Shown: one piece after another, positions 10,001-16,767 of the stretch
Numbering within the stretch: position 1 is the first letter of the stretch
Layout: each line of letters opens with the position of its first letter
Assembly: GCA_002352145.1 (NCBI GenBank)
Contig: DEHX01000058.1
Span: 9,379 to 31,540, forward strand
DNA: 22,162 bases
Source of the DNA: Chitinophagaceae bacterium UBA2789
Lineage (GTDB): Bacteria; Bacteroidota; Bacteroidia; Chitinophagales; Chitinophagaceae
Direction: 5' to 3'
The notes under the pieces: generated by a model
What the model was told of the DNA's origin: nothing
The model's input: only the letters and a program-made list of their open reading frames with translations
Databases searched by the model: none
Made by a program: the position numbers and the translations under genes

Positions 10001-10947
10001 GTACTTTTCTTTAACCCTGTTTTTTTCGTACTGACTGCTGTGAGATTAAATCTTGGATTCACACAATAAACTGAATCAGCCTTGATGACTTCATGCCGGT
10101 ACAGTGTGTCAAAATCAATATTTGTCATCAGCAAGGCATCAAAGAAAATATTGAAGGAAGAGGCGGTACTGTCGGTCCGGGTGGCGGCAATGGTACAACT
10201 ATCAAACTCAACCAGTTTATTTTTTAAGTTGATTCTGAATCTGCTGAAGCTGAGTTTGTGCCGGCCATCCGGAAACGTTATATCCTGGTTTTGCGTTCGC
10301 AATGTAATGTTGTCGCTAAAAAACATTTTTTCATTGACACGGGACTTGCTGCTGTCAACCTGCAGGTTATCAATATCGAGGTGCAGATTACTGATGCGAA
10401 CCGGTTTTTGATCAGGTTCTGTCTTATTGGCCAGGATGAATGTGGCATTTTCAAGCTGGAACTTTTTTACCTGCAAAACGTTTATGGCATCCTGGATAGA
10501 GGAATAAATTTTGCCCATTTCTTCCGGAATTGATATTTCCTTTCTTTTCCCGGATTTATCAGCCATACTTACCCTGTTTACTTCAATTACAGGATTGGTG
10601 AGAGATAGGGAGTCAATAAATAATTCTTTACTGAATAAAAGGGCGATCAGGCCTTTACCTTTCATTTTCAATTTATCAATATAAAACTTGTAAGAGGTAG
10701 CAGTAGAGGCAGAGTCAGTATTAAAAAAAACAGCTTTTTCTAATTCTATTTTATTACTGAAATAGCCAAAACGCAGCTTTTCAATTTTAAGGTTAATTTT
10801 TCCTTTGGAGCGGGACTCAACAAGATCTTCGATAATGCCTTTGGCATGTGCCCTGAACCAAAGATGAAAACCCAACGCTAGCACGGCAAGGATACCGATG
10901 ATAATCCCTGTAATTTTTATTGTTCTCTTAATAAAGCGTACGGGCAA
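7093..10947 (-). CDS. AsmA-like membrane-anchored giant protein (1284 aa)
   Basis: An N-terminal basic stretch and single membrane segment (about residues 11-32, ITGIIIGILAVLALGFHLWF) are followed by some 1250 residues dominated by short beta-strands, with repeated motifs of the type 'L.ID.L.L.NP.I.V' (IDSLSLTNPVIEVNRV near the start). This is the look of the AsmA/YhdP/TamB group of bridge-like envelope proteins, which form long beta-grooves and are implicated in moving phospholipids between membranes or in outer-membrane assembly. The C-terminus is basic (KKRQLPPIEPEESGRE). Start: the frame closes at an upstream stop (10974-10972) and has no ATG, so the TTG at 10947 (TTG CCC GTA) is the best start. 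It precedes the TPR-CHAT gene by 62 bases, so co-expression is likely. The AsmA assignment rests on architecture rather than an exact motif. Confidence 0.75.
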   Translation of the reverse strand: MPVRFIKRTIKITGIIIGILAVLALGFHLWFRAHAKGIIEDLVESRSKGKINLKIEKLRFGYFSNKIELEKAVFFNTDSASTATSYKFYIDKLKMKGKGLIALLFSKELFIDSLSLTNPVIEVNRVSMADKSGKRKEISIPEEMGKIYSSIQDAINVLQVKKFQLENATFILANKTEPDQKPVRISNLHLDIDNLQVDSSKSRVNEKMFFSDNITLRTQNQDITFPDGRHKLSFSRFRINLKNKLVEFDSCTIAATRTDSTASSFNIFFDALLMTNIDFDTLYRHEVIKADSVYCVNPRFNLTAVSTKKTGLKKSTPKLENIIQQLTGDLDLNHVVVANADFNILTIKDGIPNSFVFSKNNFEMDGLSINKNAEKPLKVKSFTMAIRNYENFIKDSTYSIQFDSILFRNDKLTLSKFVFNKLNDGKVSNTFSIPQFNLSGLSWDDLVFERTFKADAATMYNPYIRYSALPERKKRKNIFQSLAAVNEYMDLKRLDVVDGTIDLTLKDDLKIQLQKATFSVSSQSLLSSTRFSGIRNSLDGLFFEDGIIQTGDLSIKMKGIRYNGNDGSFTAGDIAVKSEKEYLEIALSDVQVKELQANEVTGNIYANGVRWQKGTFNLKADQLIKNSKNIGAIIDITNIIGNNTAINILARKKKIQGLLNTLSLLELVKDPENKLRLEGLAFTGDKLDVTGDSIDLTLHHYDFADGATSLISQLNLKHTSGNMKIDLAIPELKLITHVKHLLNNKLIIDEISSTKPVININTNQTADSSRNTNTFNPVWIGRIKLDQPSLTVQKNGINGAIVFQWNGNENELNAIRLNDVSINKSKVSISSAFFSASGIKFRPPNGTLFNSGNATSSGTITDVQLQYDISKKLQWSSLLSVFNCNNLALNNVGKKEGKLALHSISLKNLKLNSDFLKNLKNLTEFSKDFEVSQFTGSYADTAITVKWFNAGLERTIKTFKLDSFSYQPALPRDSFLAMQPYQVDYITAKSGAVEISPLDINQFINKNELSAGKIIVNDFYFTDYKDKRLPFNAGIIKPLPVGLLKKLRWLISIDTVFLNNAAVEYTEIIPPANTALYVPVTRMNARLLNLKNYQITPNDSLDIQSTGYLLDTLWVKLKVRQSYTDSLEGFWMTLQAKPADLRQLNPIFIPAASMKLESGNLDTMILEVIGREYLAQGEMQLLYHDLKISLLKDGDTSKRSLGSRIKNFIANTFVIRKRNKSRTSPVFFIRNRDKSAVNYLVKIVLTGFQASIGGKNPKKEMKKFRLELKKRQLPPIEPEESGRE

Positions 10948-10998
10948 CTTTGAAAGAATTTGGAAGTGAATTTACCAATTTATAAGCTGTGCTTAATG

Positions 10999-11033
10999 AA
11001 AAAGCCCCGCTTTGTGGTAAACAGGGCAGGGCT
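10999..11033 (-). terminator. Intrinsic terminator of metG
   Basis: Read on the minus strand, AGCCC (11033-11029) pairs with GGGCT (11007-11003), with further GC pairs inside across a mismatch, and the stem is followed at once by TTTTT (11003-10999). It starts 19 bases after the metG stop, which is the right place to end that transcript before the AsmA-like gene. Confidence 0.65.
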
Positions 11034-11051
11034 ATTGGAGATTTTTACGAT

Positions 11052-13160
11052 TTAGCTAACGTTTGAACCCGGCGCTACCGGGTTTTCCGGTTTTAACAGT
11101 TGTAATTTCCCATCACTGTTTTCTGCAGTCAATATCATTCCCTGGCTTTCGATTCCCTTCATTTTTCTTGGAGCCAGGTTGGTTACCACAATTACCTGTT
11201 TGCCCACCATTTCTTCTGGTTTGTAATGTTGAGCAATACCGGATACGATTGTTCTTTTTTCCGTACCCAGATCAACTTCCAGTTTCAAAAGCTTGTCTGC
11301 TTTTTCTACTTTTTCACAGGCAGTAACAGTGGCGGCTTTTAATTCCAGTTTGGCAAAGTCATCATAGACGATTTGAGCTTTACCGGCAGGTTGTTTTATT
11401 TCTTCCATTTTAGTTATTGCTTCAGGTTTAATCAATCCGGCATTTAATTTTTCTATTTGTTCTGAAATTTCGCTGTCTTCAATTTTTCTGAATAATAATT
11501 CCGGTGCCCGCAGGCTGTAGCCGGGACTTAAAAGTTTTAGCTTTCCGGCATTTTCCCAATTGAGCATTTTGTCTACCACTTTCATCAGGTAGAGCATCTT
11601 TTTGGCAGTATTGGGTAAAAATGGATTGACAAGTATGGCAAGGTTCGCTGTTAGCTGTAAGCAAAGATGAAGGCAGTTATCAATCAGTTGCTGATCGGCT
11701 GGTTTTTCAGCCAAAGTTTTGGCAACGATCCAAGGTTGTTTTTCCTGCATGTATTTATTGCCTTTGCGGGAAAGATCTATTACTTCAAACAGAGCCTCCC
11801 TGAACTTGTATTGTTCCAGTAAGGTTTCAACTTTTTCTTTTACTGCGGCTATATCTGAAATCAGTTGCTTGTCAAGTTCATCAATCTTGTCATTATGAAA
11901 AACTGGTACTTTGCCATTGCATAGTTTATGCATCAGCACAAAAGTTCGGTTCACAAAATTGCCAAAGATGGAAACCAATTCACTGTTTACCGCATCCTGG
12001 AAGCCCTTCCAGGTGAATTCGCTGTCTTTTGTTTCGGGTGCAATTTGTGTCAGGTAATAACGTAGCATGTCTACACACTGACCACCTCCGTTCTCTTTTT
12101 TTATAAAATCATTGATATAATCCCGCATGTCCAGTTTCCAGTTACGACTGGTGCTCATTTTGTCTCCTTCAAGATTTAAAAACTCATTTGCAGGAACATT
12201 TTCCGGTAAAATATTTCCATGCAGTTTTAACATGATAGGGAAAATGATACAATGGAAAACGATATTGTCTTTACCAATGAAGTGAACCAGTTTGGTATCC
12301 TTGTCATACCAATAAGGTTCCCAGTTTTTGTTGTTGTCAATAGCCCATTGATTTGTGGCACTGATATAGCCGATAGGGGCGTCAAACCAAACGTACAATA
12401 CTTTTCCTTCTGCTTCTTTCAGCGGTACCTTGATTCCCCAGTCGAGATCACGGGTAACGGCTCTTGATTGAAGACCACCTTCGATCCAGCTTTTGCATTG
12501 GCCTACAACGGTTGTTCTCCAATCGTCTTTATGTTGGTCCAGAATCCATTCTCTCAAAAATTGCTCATGTTTGCCTAAAGGAAGATACCAGTGAGTAGTT
12601 TTTTTCTTTATTGGGGCTTTGCCACTTAGTGTACTTACAGGATTTATGAGTTCATCAGGACTCAACGTTCTGCCGCATGTCTCACATTGATCTCCAAATG
12701 CCCGGTCGCTGCCGCAGTTAGGGCAGGTGCCTTTTATATAGCGGTCGGCCAAAAATGTTTTGGCTTCTTCATCAAAATACTGTTCTGTTTCTTTTGTTTC
12801 CAGTTCACCCCGGTCATGCAGGTAAGTAAAAAATTCCTGTGCAGTTTCATGGTGAATCGATTCGCTGGTACGGTGATAAATATCAAAGCTCATATTCAGG
12901 TCTTCAAAATCCTGTTTCATAGCTTCATGATACTTATCAATTATGGCCCGGGGCGTTGTTCCTTCTTTGGTAGCCTGTATAGGAATAGCAGTGCCGTGTT
13001 CATCGCTGCCGCAAACAAACACAACATCCCTTTTTTGTGCCCTCAGGTAACGGACATAAATATCGGCAGGAATATAGGCGCCTGCCAGGTGGCCAACATG
13101 CTTCAAACCGTTGGCGTAGGGAAGGGCAGAAGTAACCAAATATCGTTTGGGGTTGCTCAT
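11052..13160 (-). CDS. metG: Methionyl-tRNA synthetase with C-terminal tRNA-binding domain
   Basis: Charges tRNA-Met (initiator and elongator) in the cytoplasm. 702 residues from the ATG at 13160 (MSNPKRYLVTSALPYANG). Class I signatures: HVGH (21-24, the HIGH motif) and KMSTS (334-338, the KMSKS motif). A zinc knuckle of the four-cysteine type is at C146-x2-C149 and C159-x2-C162. The anticodon-binding helical domain follows from about 390. Residues from about 600 to the end form an OB-fold tRNA-binding/dimerisation domain like Trbp111/EMAP-II (FAKLELKAATVTACEKVEKADKLL, then GIESQGMILTAE), the long form common in Bacteroidota. An in-frame ATG at 13208 would add 16 residues, but it lies upstream of the -7 box at 13192-13185, so the shorter start is right if that promoter is used. 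Confidence 0.97.
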   Translation of the reverse strand: MSNPKRYLVTSALPYANGLKHVGHLAGAYIPADIYVRYLRAQKRDVVFVCGSDEHGTAIPIQATKEGTTPRAIIDKYHEAMKQDFEDLNMSFDIYHRTSESIHHETAQEFFTYLHDRGELETKETEQYFDEEAKTFLADRYIKGTCPNCGSDRAFGDQCETCGRTLSPDELINPVSTLSGKAPIKKKTTHWYLPLGKHEQFLREWILDQHKDDWRTTVVGQCKSWIEGGLQSRAVTRDLDWGIKVPLKEAEGKVLYVWFDAPIGYISATNQWAIDNNKNWEPYWYDKDTKLVHFIGKDNIVFHCIIFPIMLKLHGNILPENVPANEFLNLEGDKMSTSRNWKLDMRDYINDFIKKENGGGQCVDMLRYYLTQIAPETKDSEFTWKGFQDAVNSELVSIFGNFVNRTFVLMHKLCNGKVPVFHNDKIDELDKQLISDIAAVKEKVETLLEQYKFREALFEVIDLSRKGNKYMQEKQPWIVAKTLAEKPADQQLIDNCLHLCLQLTANLAILVNPFLPNTAKKMLYLMKVVDKMLNWENAGKLKLLSPGYSLRAPELLFRKIEDSEISEQIEKLNAGLIKPEAITKMEEIKQPAGKAQIVYDDFAKLELKAATVTACEKVEKADKLLKLEVDLGTEKRTIVSGIAQHYKPEEMVGKQVIVVTNLAPRKMKGIESQGMILTAENSDGKLQLLKPENPVAPGSNVS

Positions 13161-13184
13161 CAAAAAACTCACTTTAATAGCCTG

Positions 13185-13217
13185 CAAAAATACCGGAATA
13201 GCGATCATTGCCCAAAA
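13185..13217 (-). promoter_or_regulatory. Bacteroidota-type promoter of metG
   Basis: On the minus strand, an exact -7 box TATTTTTG (13192-13185, consensus TAnnTTTG) and a -33 TTTTG (13217-13213) lie 20 bases apart, the spacing preferred by the primary sigma factor of Bacteroidota. Transcription would begin near 13179-13178, leaving a leader of about 18-20 bases before the ATG at 13160. The -33 overlaps that of the divergent promoter. Confidence 0.65.
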
Positions 13218-13238
13218 GCATGATTTCAGATAACTTTA
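13208..13238 (+). promoter_or_regulatory. Probable promoter of the YARHG/LD-carboxypeptidase operon
   Basis: On the plus strand, TTG (13208-13210) and TAACTTTA (13231-13238) are 20 bases apart. The -7 box differs from TAnnTTTG only in its last base. A start near 13244 would leave a leader of about 18 bases before the ATG at 13263. This is weaker than the metG promoter it faces and overlaps. Confidence 0.45.
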
Positions 13239-13262
13239 GGGCATTACCATAAACCATTAAAC

Positions 13263-14372
13263 ATGCGAAAAATCATTCTGCCATTGCTCATTTTATTTAT
13301 TCAACAGGCAAAGGCCAATGACGGGGTATTTTATGCTATGGGAAATACATTGGTACCCCTGAAAGAGACCACTATACGATTAAAGAAGGAAATACTGAAT
13401 CTTGACCGAAAAGGTGACTGGATGCAGGTGAATATTTACTTCGAATTTTTTAACCCGGGTGCTGAACGGGAACTGACCGTTGGCTTTGTTACTCCCCCCG
13501 CTTTCGGTGATGTCTCGGATGAAGAAGCAAAGCATCCGTTTATAAAAGATTTTATGGTGATGGTGGGTGATCGACTGTTGCCGTTTAAAATTGCTAAAAT
13601 GGAGGAGACCGGTTTTAAAGTGAGTTCAAAAGTTTCTGAGGGATATGATTTTGTTTATCATTTCACGGTGCGGTTTGCAAAAGGGGTTACAGTTATTCGT
13701 CATAGCTACCTGTATAAAGGCGGCGGCTCTGTGGAAGCCAGGCAGGATTTTGATTACCGCCTGACAACCGGTACCACCTGGGCCAACAGCGCTATTGATG
13801 ACTTTGAGATGAATATAGATATGGGTGATGACAGTTACTTTTCTGTACCCGCCTCATTTAGTATTGCTCCGGCATCATGGCAAATAGCAGGTATAGGAAG
13901 GCTCAGCAAGACAAATTTTTCGCTGCCATACATGCCGGAAGATAAAGACAGGCTTAAAATGGTTTATCTGAGAAAAGGAAAACTGCAATTAAGAGCATCT
14001 GCTTTTAAACCTGTTCAGGATTTGACCATTAATTTCTGGAACCTCCATAATGAAATCAACCTTTGGTGCGATAATAAGGAACAAAATGATTTTAAAGGAA
14101 TGATGGACATGATCTGGGGTGATTCTGTGGAGGCTACTGTCAGTAAACTCACGGATAATGAACTAAGGCTTTACCGTAATCTTAATTATGCAAGGATGGG
14201 GTATGACTTTAAAGACGAATCATTAAAAAGGATTTTTTCAAAATACAATTGGTATTTACCAGACCCGTTATTGAAACCAGATAATGTTCCTGATTATTAT
14301 GTTACTAAAGAATTACAACAGCTTATTATTGCAGAAGAAAAGCGAAGAAAATTAAAAACTGATATTCCATGA
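13263..14372 (+). CDS. Secreted DUF4424-like protein with C-terminal YARHG domain
   Basis: 369 residues with a Sec signal peptide (MRKIILPLLILFIQQAKA, cleavage before ND). The mature N-terminal part (about 19-260) opens NDGVFYAMGNTLVPLKETTIRLKKEIL and is rich in beta-strands (VNIYFEFFNPGAERELTVGF), which resembles DUF4424-type proteins of the periplasm. Residues 300-340 contain LRLYRNLNYARMGYDFKDE (YARMGYDF at 309-316) followed by LKRIFSKYNWYLPDP, a clear YARHG extracellular domain in which the His of YARHG is replaced (YARMG). YARHG domains are found in secreted proteins, often beside peptidase or wall-binding modules; their ligand is not settled. The stop overlaps the ATG of the LD-carboxypeptidase gene (ATGA), so the two are translationally coupled. 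The YARHG call is firm; DUF4424 is a resemblance. Confidence 0.8.
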   Translation: MRKIILPLLILFIQQAKANDGVFYAMGNTLVPLKETTIRLKKEILNLDRKGDWMQVNIYFEFFNPGAERELTVGFVTPPAFGDVSDEEAKHPFIKDFMVMVGDRLLPFKIAKMEETGFKVSSKVSEGYDFVYHFTVRFAKGVTVIRHSYLYKGGGSVEARQDFDYRLTTGTTWANSAIDDFEMNIDMGDDSYFSVPASFSIAPASWQIAGIGRLSKTNFSLPYMPEDKDRLKMVYLRKGKLQLRASAFKPVQDLTINFWNLHNEINLWCDNKEQNDFKGMMDMIWGDSVEATVSKLTDNELRLYRNLNYARMGYDFKDESLKRIFSKYNWYLPDPLLKPDNVPDYYVTKELQQLIIAEEKRRKLKTDIP

Positions 14373-15277
14373 TCAAAATTCCGCCTTATCTAAAGAAAGG
14401 AGATACTATAGGACTTGTTTGCCCTGCTGGTTATATGCCGGTTGAAAAAGTACAAACTTGCCTGGATGTCTTACAGGAATGGGGCTACCGGGTCAAAATC
14501 GGTAAAACTGTTGGAGGAGGATCTGCCACCTATTTTTCAGGTACTGATGAAGAAAGGCTGACTGACTTTCAGCAAATGCTGGATGATGATGCTATAAAAG
14601 CGGTGCTATGTGCAAGAGGAGGTTACGGTACCGGACGCATCATTGACAAGATTGATTTTACTAAATTCCGAAAGCATCCCAAGTGGATTGTGGGTTATAG
14701 CGATGTAACAGTTCTGCATTCACATATTTACTCCCATTTCTACATTTCTACTTTACATGCACCTATGGCCGGGGCTTTTAATGATGATGGCTTTAAAAAT
14801 GAGTTTATCAGGTCATTAAAGAATGCGCTGGAAGGCAAAAAGCTAAAGTATAAATGCGAAGTACATGACTATAACAGGAAAGGTGAAGCTGTGGGTGAAC
14901 TGGTTGGAGGTAACCTGGCATTGTTAGCCCATTTAGTTGGAACTGATTCTGACATTAAAACGAGAGGTAAGATACTTTTCCTGGAAGATGTGGGAGAGCA
15001 ATTGTACAATATTGACCGGATGCTTCATCAGCTAAAAAGAAGCGGCAAACTGGCCAGGCTTGCGGGATTAATATTTGGCGGCTTTACAGAATCAAAGGAT
15101 ACTGAAAGGCCTTTTGGGAACTCTATTCATGAAATTCTCCGGGATATTGTGAAGGAATTTGACTATCCTGTATGTTATGATTTTCCTATTAGCCACACTG
15201 ACAGAAACTATGCATTGAAAATAGGAGTTGGCTACAAATTGAAAGTAGGAAAATCAAAGGTGACACTGGAAGAATAG
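14369..15277 (+). CDS. ldcA: LD-carboxypeptidase, peptidase family S66 (LdcA/MccF-like)
   Basis: 302 residues, no signal peptide, so cytoplasmic. Family S66 serine peptidases of the LdcA type remove the terminal D-Ala from murein tetrapeptides during peptidoglycan recycling; MccF-like members instead cleave microcin C-type acyl-sulfamoyl amides. The catalytic triad is visible: nucleophile Ser111 in GYSD (preceded by ARGGYGTGRI at 82-91), Glu206 in LFLEDVGE, and His276 in ISHTDRN. The N-terminus PPYLKKGDTIGLVCPAG is standard for the family, and the length is normal. ATG at 14369 overlaps the stop of the YARHG gene by four bases, so the pair is an operon. Its 3' end lies two bases from the convergent secreted-protein gene. 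LdcA is favoured over MccF because the partner looks envelope-related; the sequence alone does not decide. Confidence 0.93.
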   Translation: MIKIPPYLKKGDTIGLVCPAGYMPVEKVQTCLDVLQEWGYRVKIGKTVGGGSATYFSGTDEERLTDFQQMLDDDAIKAVLCARGGYGTGRIIDKIDFTKFRKHPKWIVGYSDVTVLHSHIYSHFYISTLHAPMAGAFNDDGFKNEFIRSLKNALEGKKLKYKCEVHDYNRKGEAVGELVGGNLALLAHLVGTDSDIKTRGKILFLEDVGEQLYNIDRMLHQLKRSGKLARLAGLIFGGFTESKDTERPFGNSIHEILRDIVKEFDYPVCYDFPISHTDRNYALKIGVGYKLKVGKSKVTLEE

Positions 15278-15279
15278 GC

Positions 15280-15831
15280 TCATTCTTTGGGATATAAAAT
15301 AAATCTGCCACCTCCATTGATCTTGTAATAAGTCATATCTGTATAGGACTTATCGTTGACCGTTATCCGGGAGTCCTGTACAATTTTATAATCCTTACAG
15401 AGCAGGGAAGTGATGTTATAGCCGGATTGTTTTCTTTCACCGTTTACAGCAGCTTCCAGTTTGGCAATAAATTGCCCGTCTTTTTTTGTGGTGATGAAAT
15501 AAACCACCTGCACCCTGGAACTGTCAGCTCTTTTTTTCTCTTCCAGTAAAACAAAAAGATCAAAATTGGGTTGTGATGTTATTTTACCAACTGTTGCATA
15601 AGTTCTGTTCTTCAGCCTGTTTTTACTGCCCGCCGGCAATACTGCATTGAACCATTTTTTTACTGAGGCAGAATCCAGTGCCGGTATTTCTTTGATTTGT
15701 GCATCGATAAGCAAGCTATCGGTGAAACTGATCTCTGGAGTATTCTCTAATAGTTGCTCATAGCTCAGTGTCATTTGTGTCCTGGCACAAAGACTCAAAA
15801 CAAGCATTAGAATGAACAACCTGAATTTCAT
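15280..15831 (-). CDS. Secreted hypothetical protein (183 aa)
   Basis: I do not recognise this family. The ATG at 15831 (MKFRLFILMLVLSLCARTQ) gives a Sec signal peptide of about 19 residues; the frame is open to 15864, but the longer form would bury it. The mature part has a helical front (LSYEQLLENTPEISFTDSLLIDAQ), then beta-strands with many charged residues (FDLFVLLEEKKRADSSRVQVVYFITTKKDGQFIAKLEA) and a C-terminal KINGGGRFILYPKE. There is a single Cys after the signal and no catalytic motif. The gene is last in its direction and converges on the LD-carboxypeptidase gene with a two-base gap. Upstream, a 53-base gap contains a weak inverted repeat. Periplasmic or surface location is inferred. 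Confidence 0.75.
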   Translation of the reverse strand: MKFRLFILMLVLSLCARTQMTLSYEQLLENTPEISFTDSLLIDAQIKEIPALDSASVKKWFNAVLPAGSKNRLKNRTYATVGKITSQPNFDLFVLLEEKKRADSSRVQVVYFITTKKDGQFIAKLEAAVNGERKQSGYNITSLLCKDYKIVQDSRITVNDKSYTDMTYYKINGGGRFILYPKE

Positions 15832-15864
15832 CCGGTAAATATAGACTTGCTTGCTGACGGCCAC

Positions 15865-15884
15865 AATACCACATTTGAGGTATT
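15865..15884. repeat. Short inverted repeat after hydrolase gene
   Basis: AATACC (15865-15870) and GGTATT (15879-15884) form a 6-bp stem with an 8-base loop immediately after the stop of the alpha/beta hydrolase gene. On the minus strand it is followed by GTGG rather than a T-run, so it is at best a weak terminator. Confidence 0.3.
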
Positions 15885-16697
15885 TTATGGCAGTTTCAGC
15901 AGCGAATCAAGCTTACTGATCGTTTCTGGGTACGTAAACAGGTTGTTATGGCTTCCTCCTTTGATGGTAACCAATTCATCTCTGGTTTTCAGATACTTAC
16001 TCAGCCGTTTCGCATTCTTATAAGTTACAATTCGGTCCTTAGTACCATGAAAAATGGTTATAGGTGCCTTTACATCCTGGAGATATTGATAGGTAGGCAA
16101 CTTGTAGTTTAGCAACAAGCGAACTGGGTAAATGGGTAAATAGTGTTGTACCACGGCAGGGAAGTCGTAATAAGGTGTTTCAAGTATCAGTCTTTTACAA
16201 TCTCTTACTGAAGACAATTGGGCTGCAATGCCGGTACCCATACTTTTTCCGTAGATAATGATGCTGTCAGCCGCAAATCGTTTGATGGCTATCCGGTAAA
16301 CTTGCAAAGCCCAGTCATATAATTTTTTTTCTGTGAGTTTGCCTGTGCTTTTGCCGAAGCCGGGGTAATCAATCATTAATACCTGGTAGCCCTGGCGGGT
16401 AAAATAAGGGATGTATTTTGAGTACCAGGAGATGTTTCGTTTGTTTCCATGAAAATACAGCACCACTCCTTTGGTTACGGTGTCAGTACTGGCAAAATCA
16501 ACCAGGTTGAGAGTGTCTTTAGCATTGAGTGGAATACTGATGTCTTTATGTGGTTCGGGAAATGTGTAATTATATGTTCTGTCTAATCGTACAGGATGAA
16601 ATAGAATAGCATTTTGTAAAAAATACAGGGCAATACCGCCGGCAACATAGATGATGGCAGTGATCTTCAGCCATTTAATAAATTTTTTCTTTGTCAT
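15885..16697 (-). CDS. Membrane-anchored alpha/beta hydrolase (paralogue A)
   Basis: 270 residues; ATG at 16697. A basic N-terminus and one membrane segment (about 11-30, KITAIIYVAGGIALYFLQNA) anchor it. The rest is a serine hydrolase of the ABHD13/BEM46-like kind: LYFHGN (80-85, oxyanion region), DYPGFGKSTGK (110-120), nucleophile elbow YGKSMGTG with Ser152, HGTKD with Asp221, and GGSHNNL with His250, a complete triad. Substrate unknown; related proteins hydrolyse lipids or other esters. The gene at 18015-18803 is a clear paralogue with the same motifs in the same order. A strong terminator ends the lipoprotein transcript just upstream, so this gene probably has its own promoter in the 22 bases between, or depends on read-through. 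Confidence 0.88.
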   Translation of the reverse strand: MTKKKFIKWLKITAIIYVAGGIALYFLQNAILFHPVRLDRTYNYTFPEPHKDISIPLNAKDTLNLVDFASTDTVTKGVVLYFHGNKRNISWYSKYIPYFTRQGYQVLMIDYPGFGKSTGKLTEKKLYDWALQVYRIAIKRFAADSIIIYGKSMGTGIAAQLSSVRDCKRLILETPYYDFPAVVQHYLPIYPVRLLLNYKLPTYQYLQDVKAPITIFHGTKDRIVTYKNAKRLSKYLKTRDELVTIKGGSHNNLFTYPETISKLDSLLKLP

Positions 16698-16718
16698 GAG
16701 CGATGCAAAGATGAAAAT

Positions 16719-16747
16719 AAAAAGGACATGCCTGTCATGTCCTTTTT
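16719..16747. terminator. Strong bidirectional intrinsic terminator
   Basis: AAAAAGGACATG (16719-16730) pairs perfectly with CATGTCCTTTTT (16736-16747) around the loop CCTGT: a 12-bp stem with A-run and T-run flanks, so it can act in both directions. It lies 20 bases after the lipoprotein stop and 21 bases before the start of hydrolase A. It should end transcripts from the lipoprotein gene and isolate hydrolase A. Confidence 0.88.
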
Positions 16748-16767
16748 ACTCTTTATTCATGGCTTGT

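Noticed and set aside
13161..13208. Longer metG with 16 extra N-terminal residues
   Set aside because: The start at 13208 lies upstream of the predicted -7 box and the added residues are not typical of the family.
12687..13223. Plus-strand open frame (178 codons) across the start of metG
   Set aside because: It is antisense to the strongly conserved catalytic domain of methionyl-tRNA synthetase and crosses its promoter; its translation shows no domain.
16706..16713. CATCTTTG on the minus strand as a promoter for hydrolase A
   Set aside because: It is one base from the consensus and no -33 element is present; the expected -33 region falls in the terminator stem.
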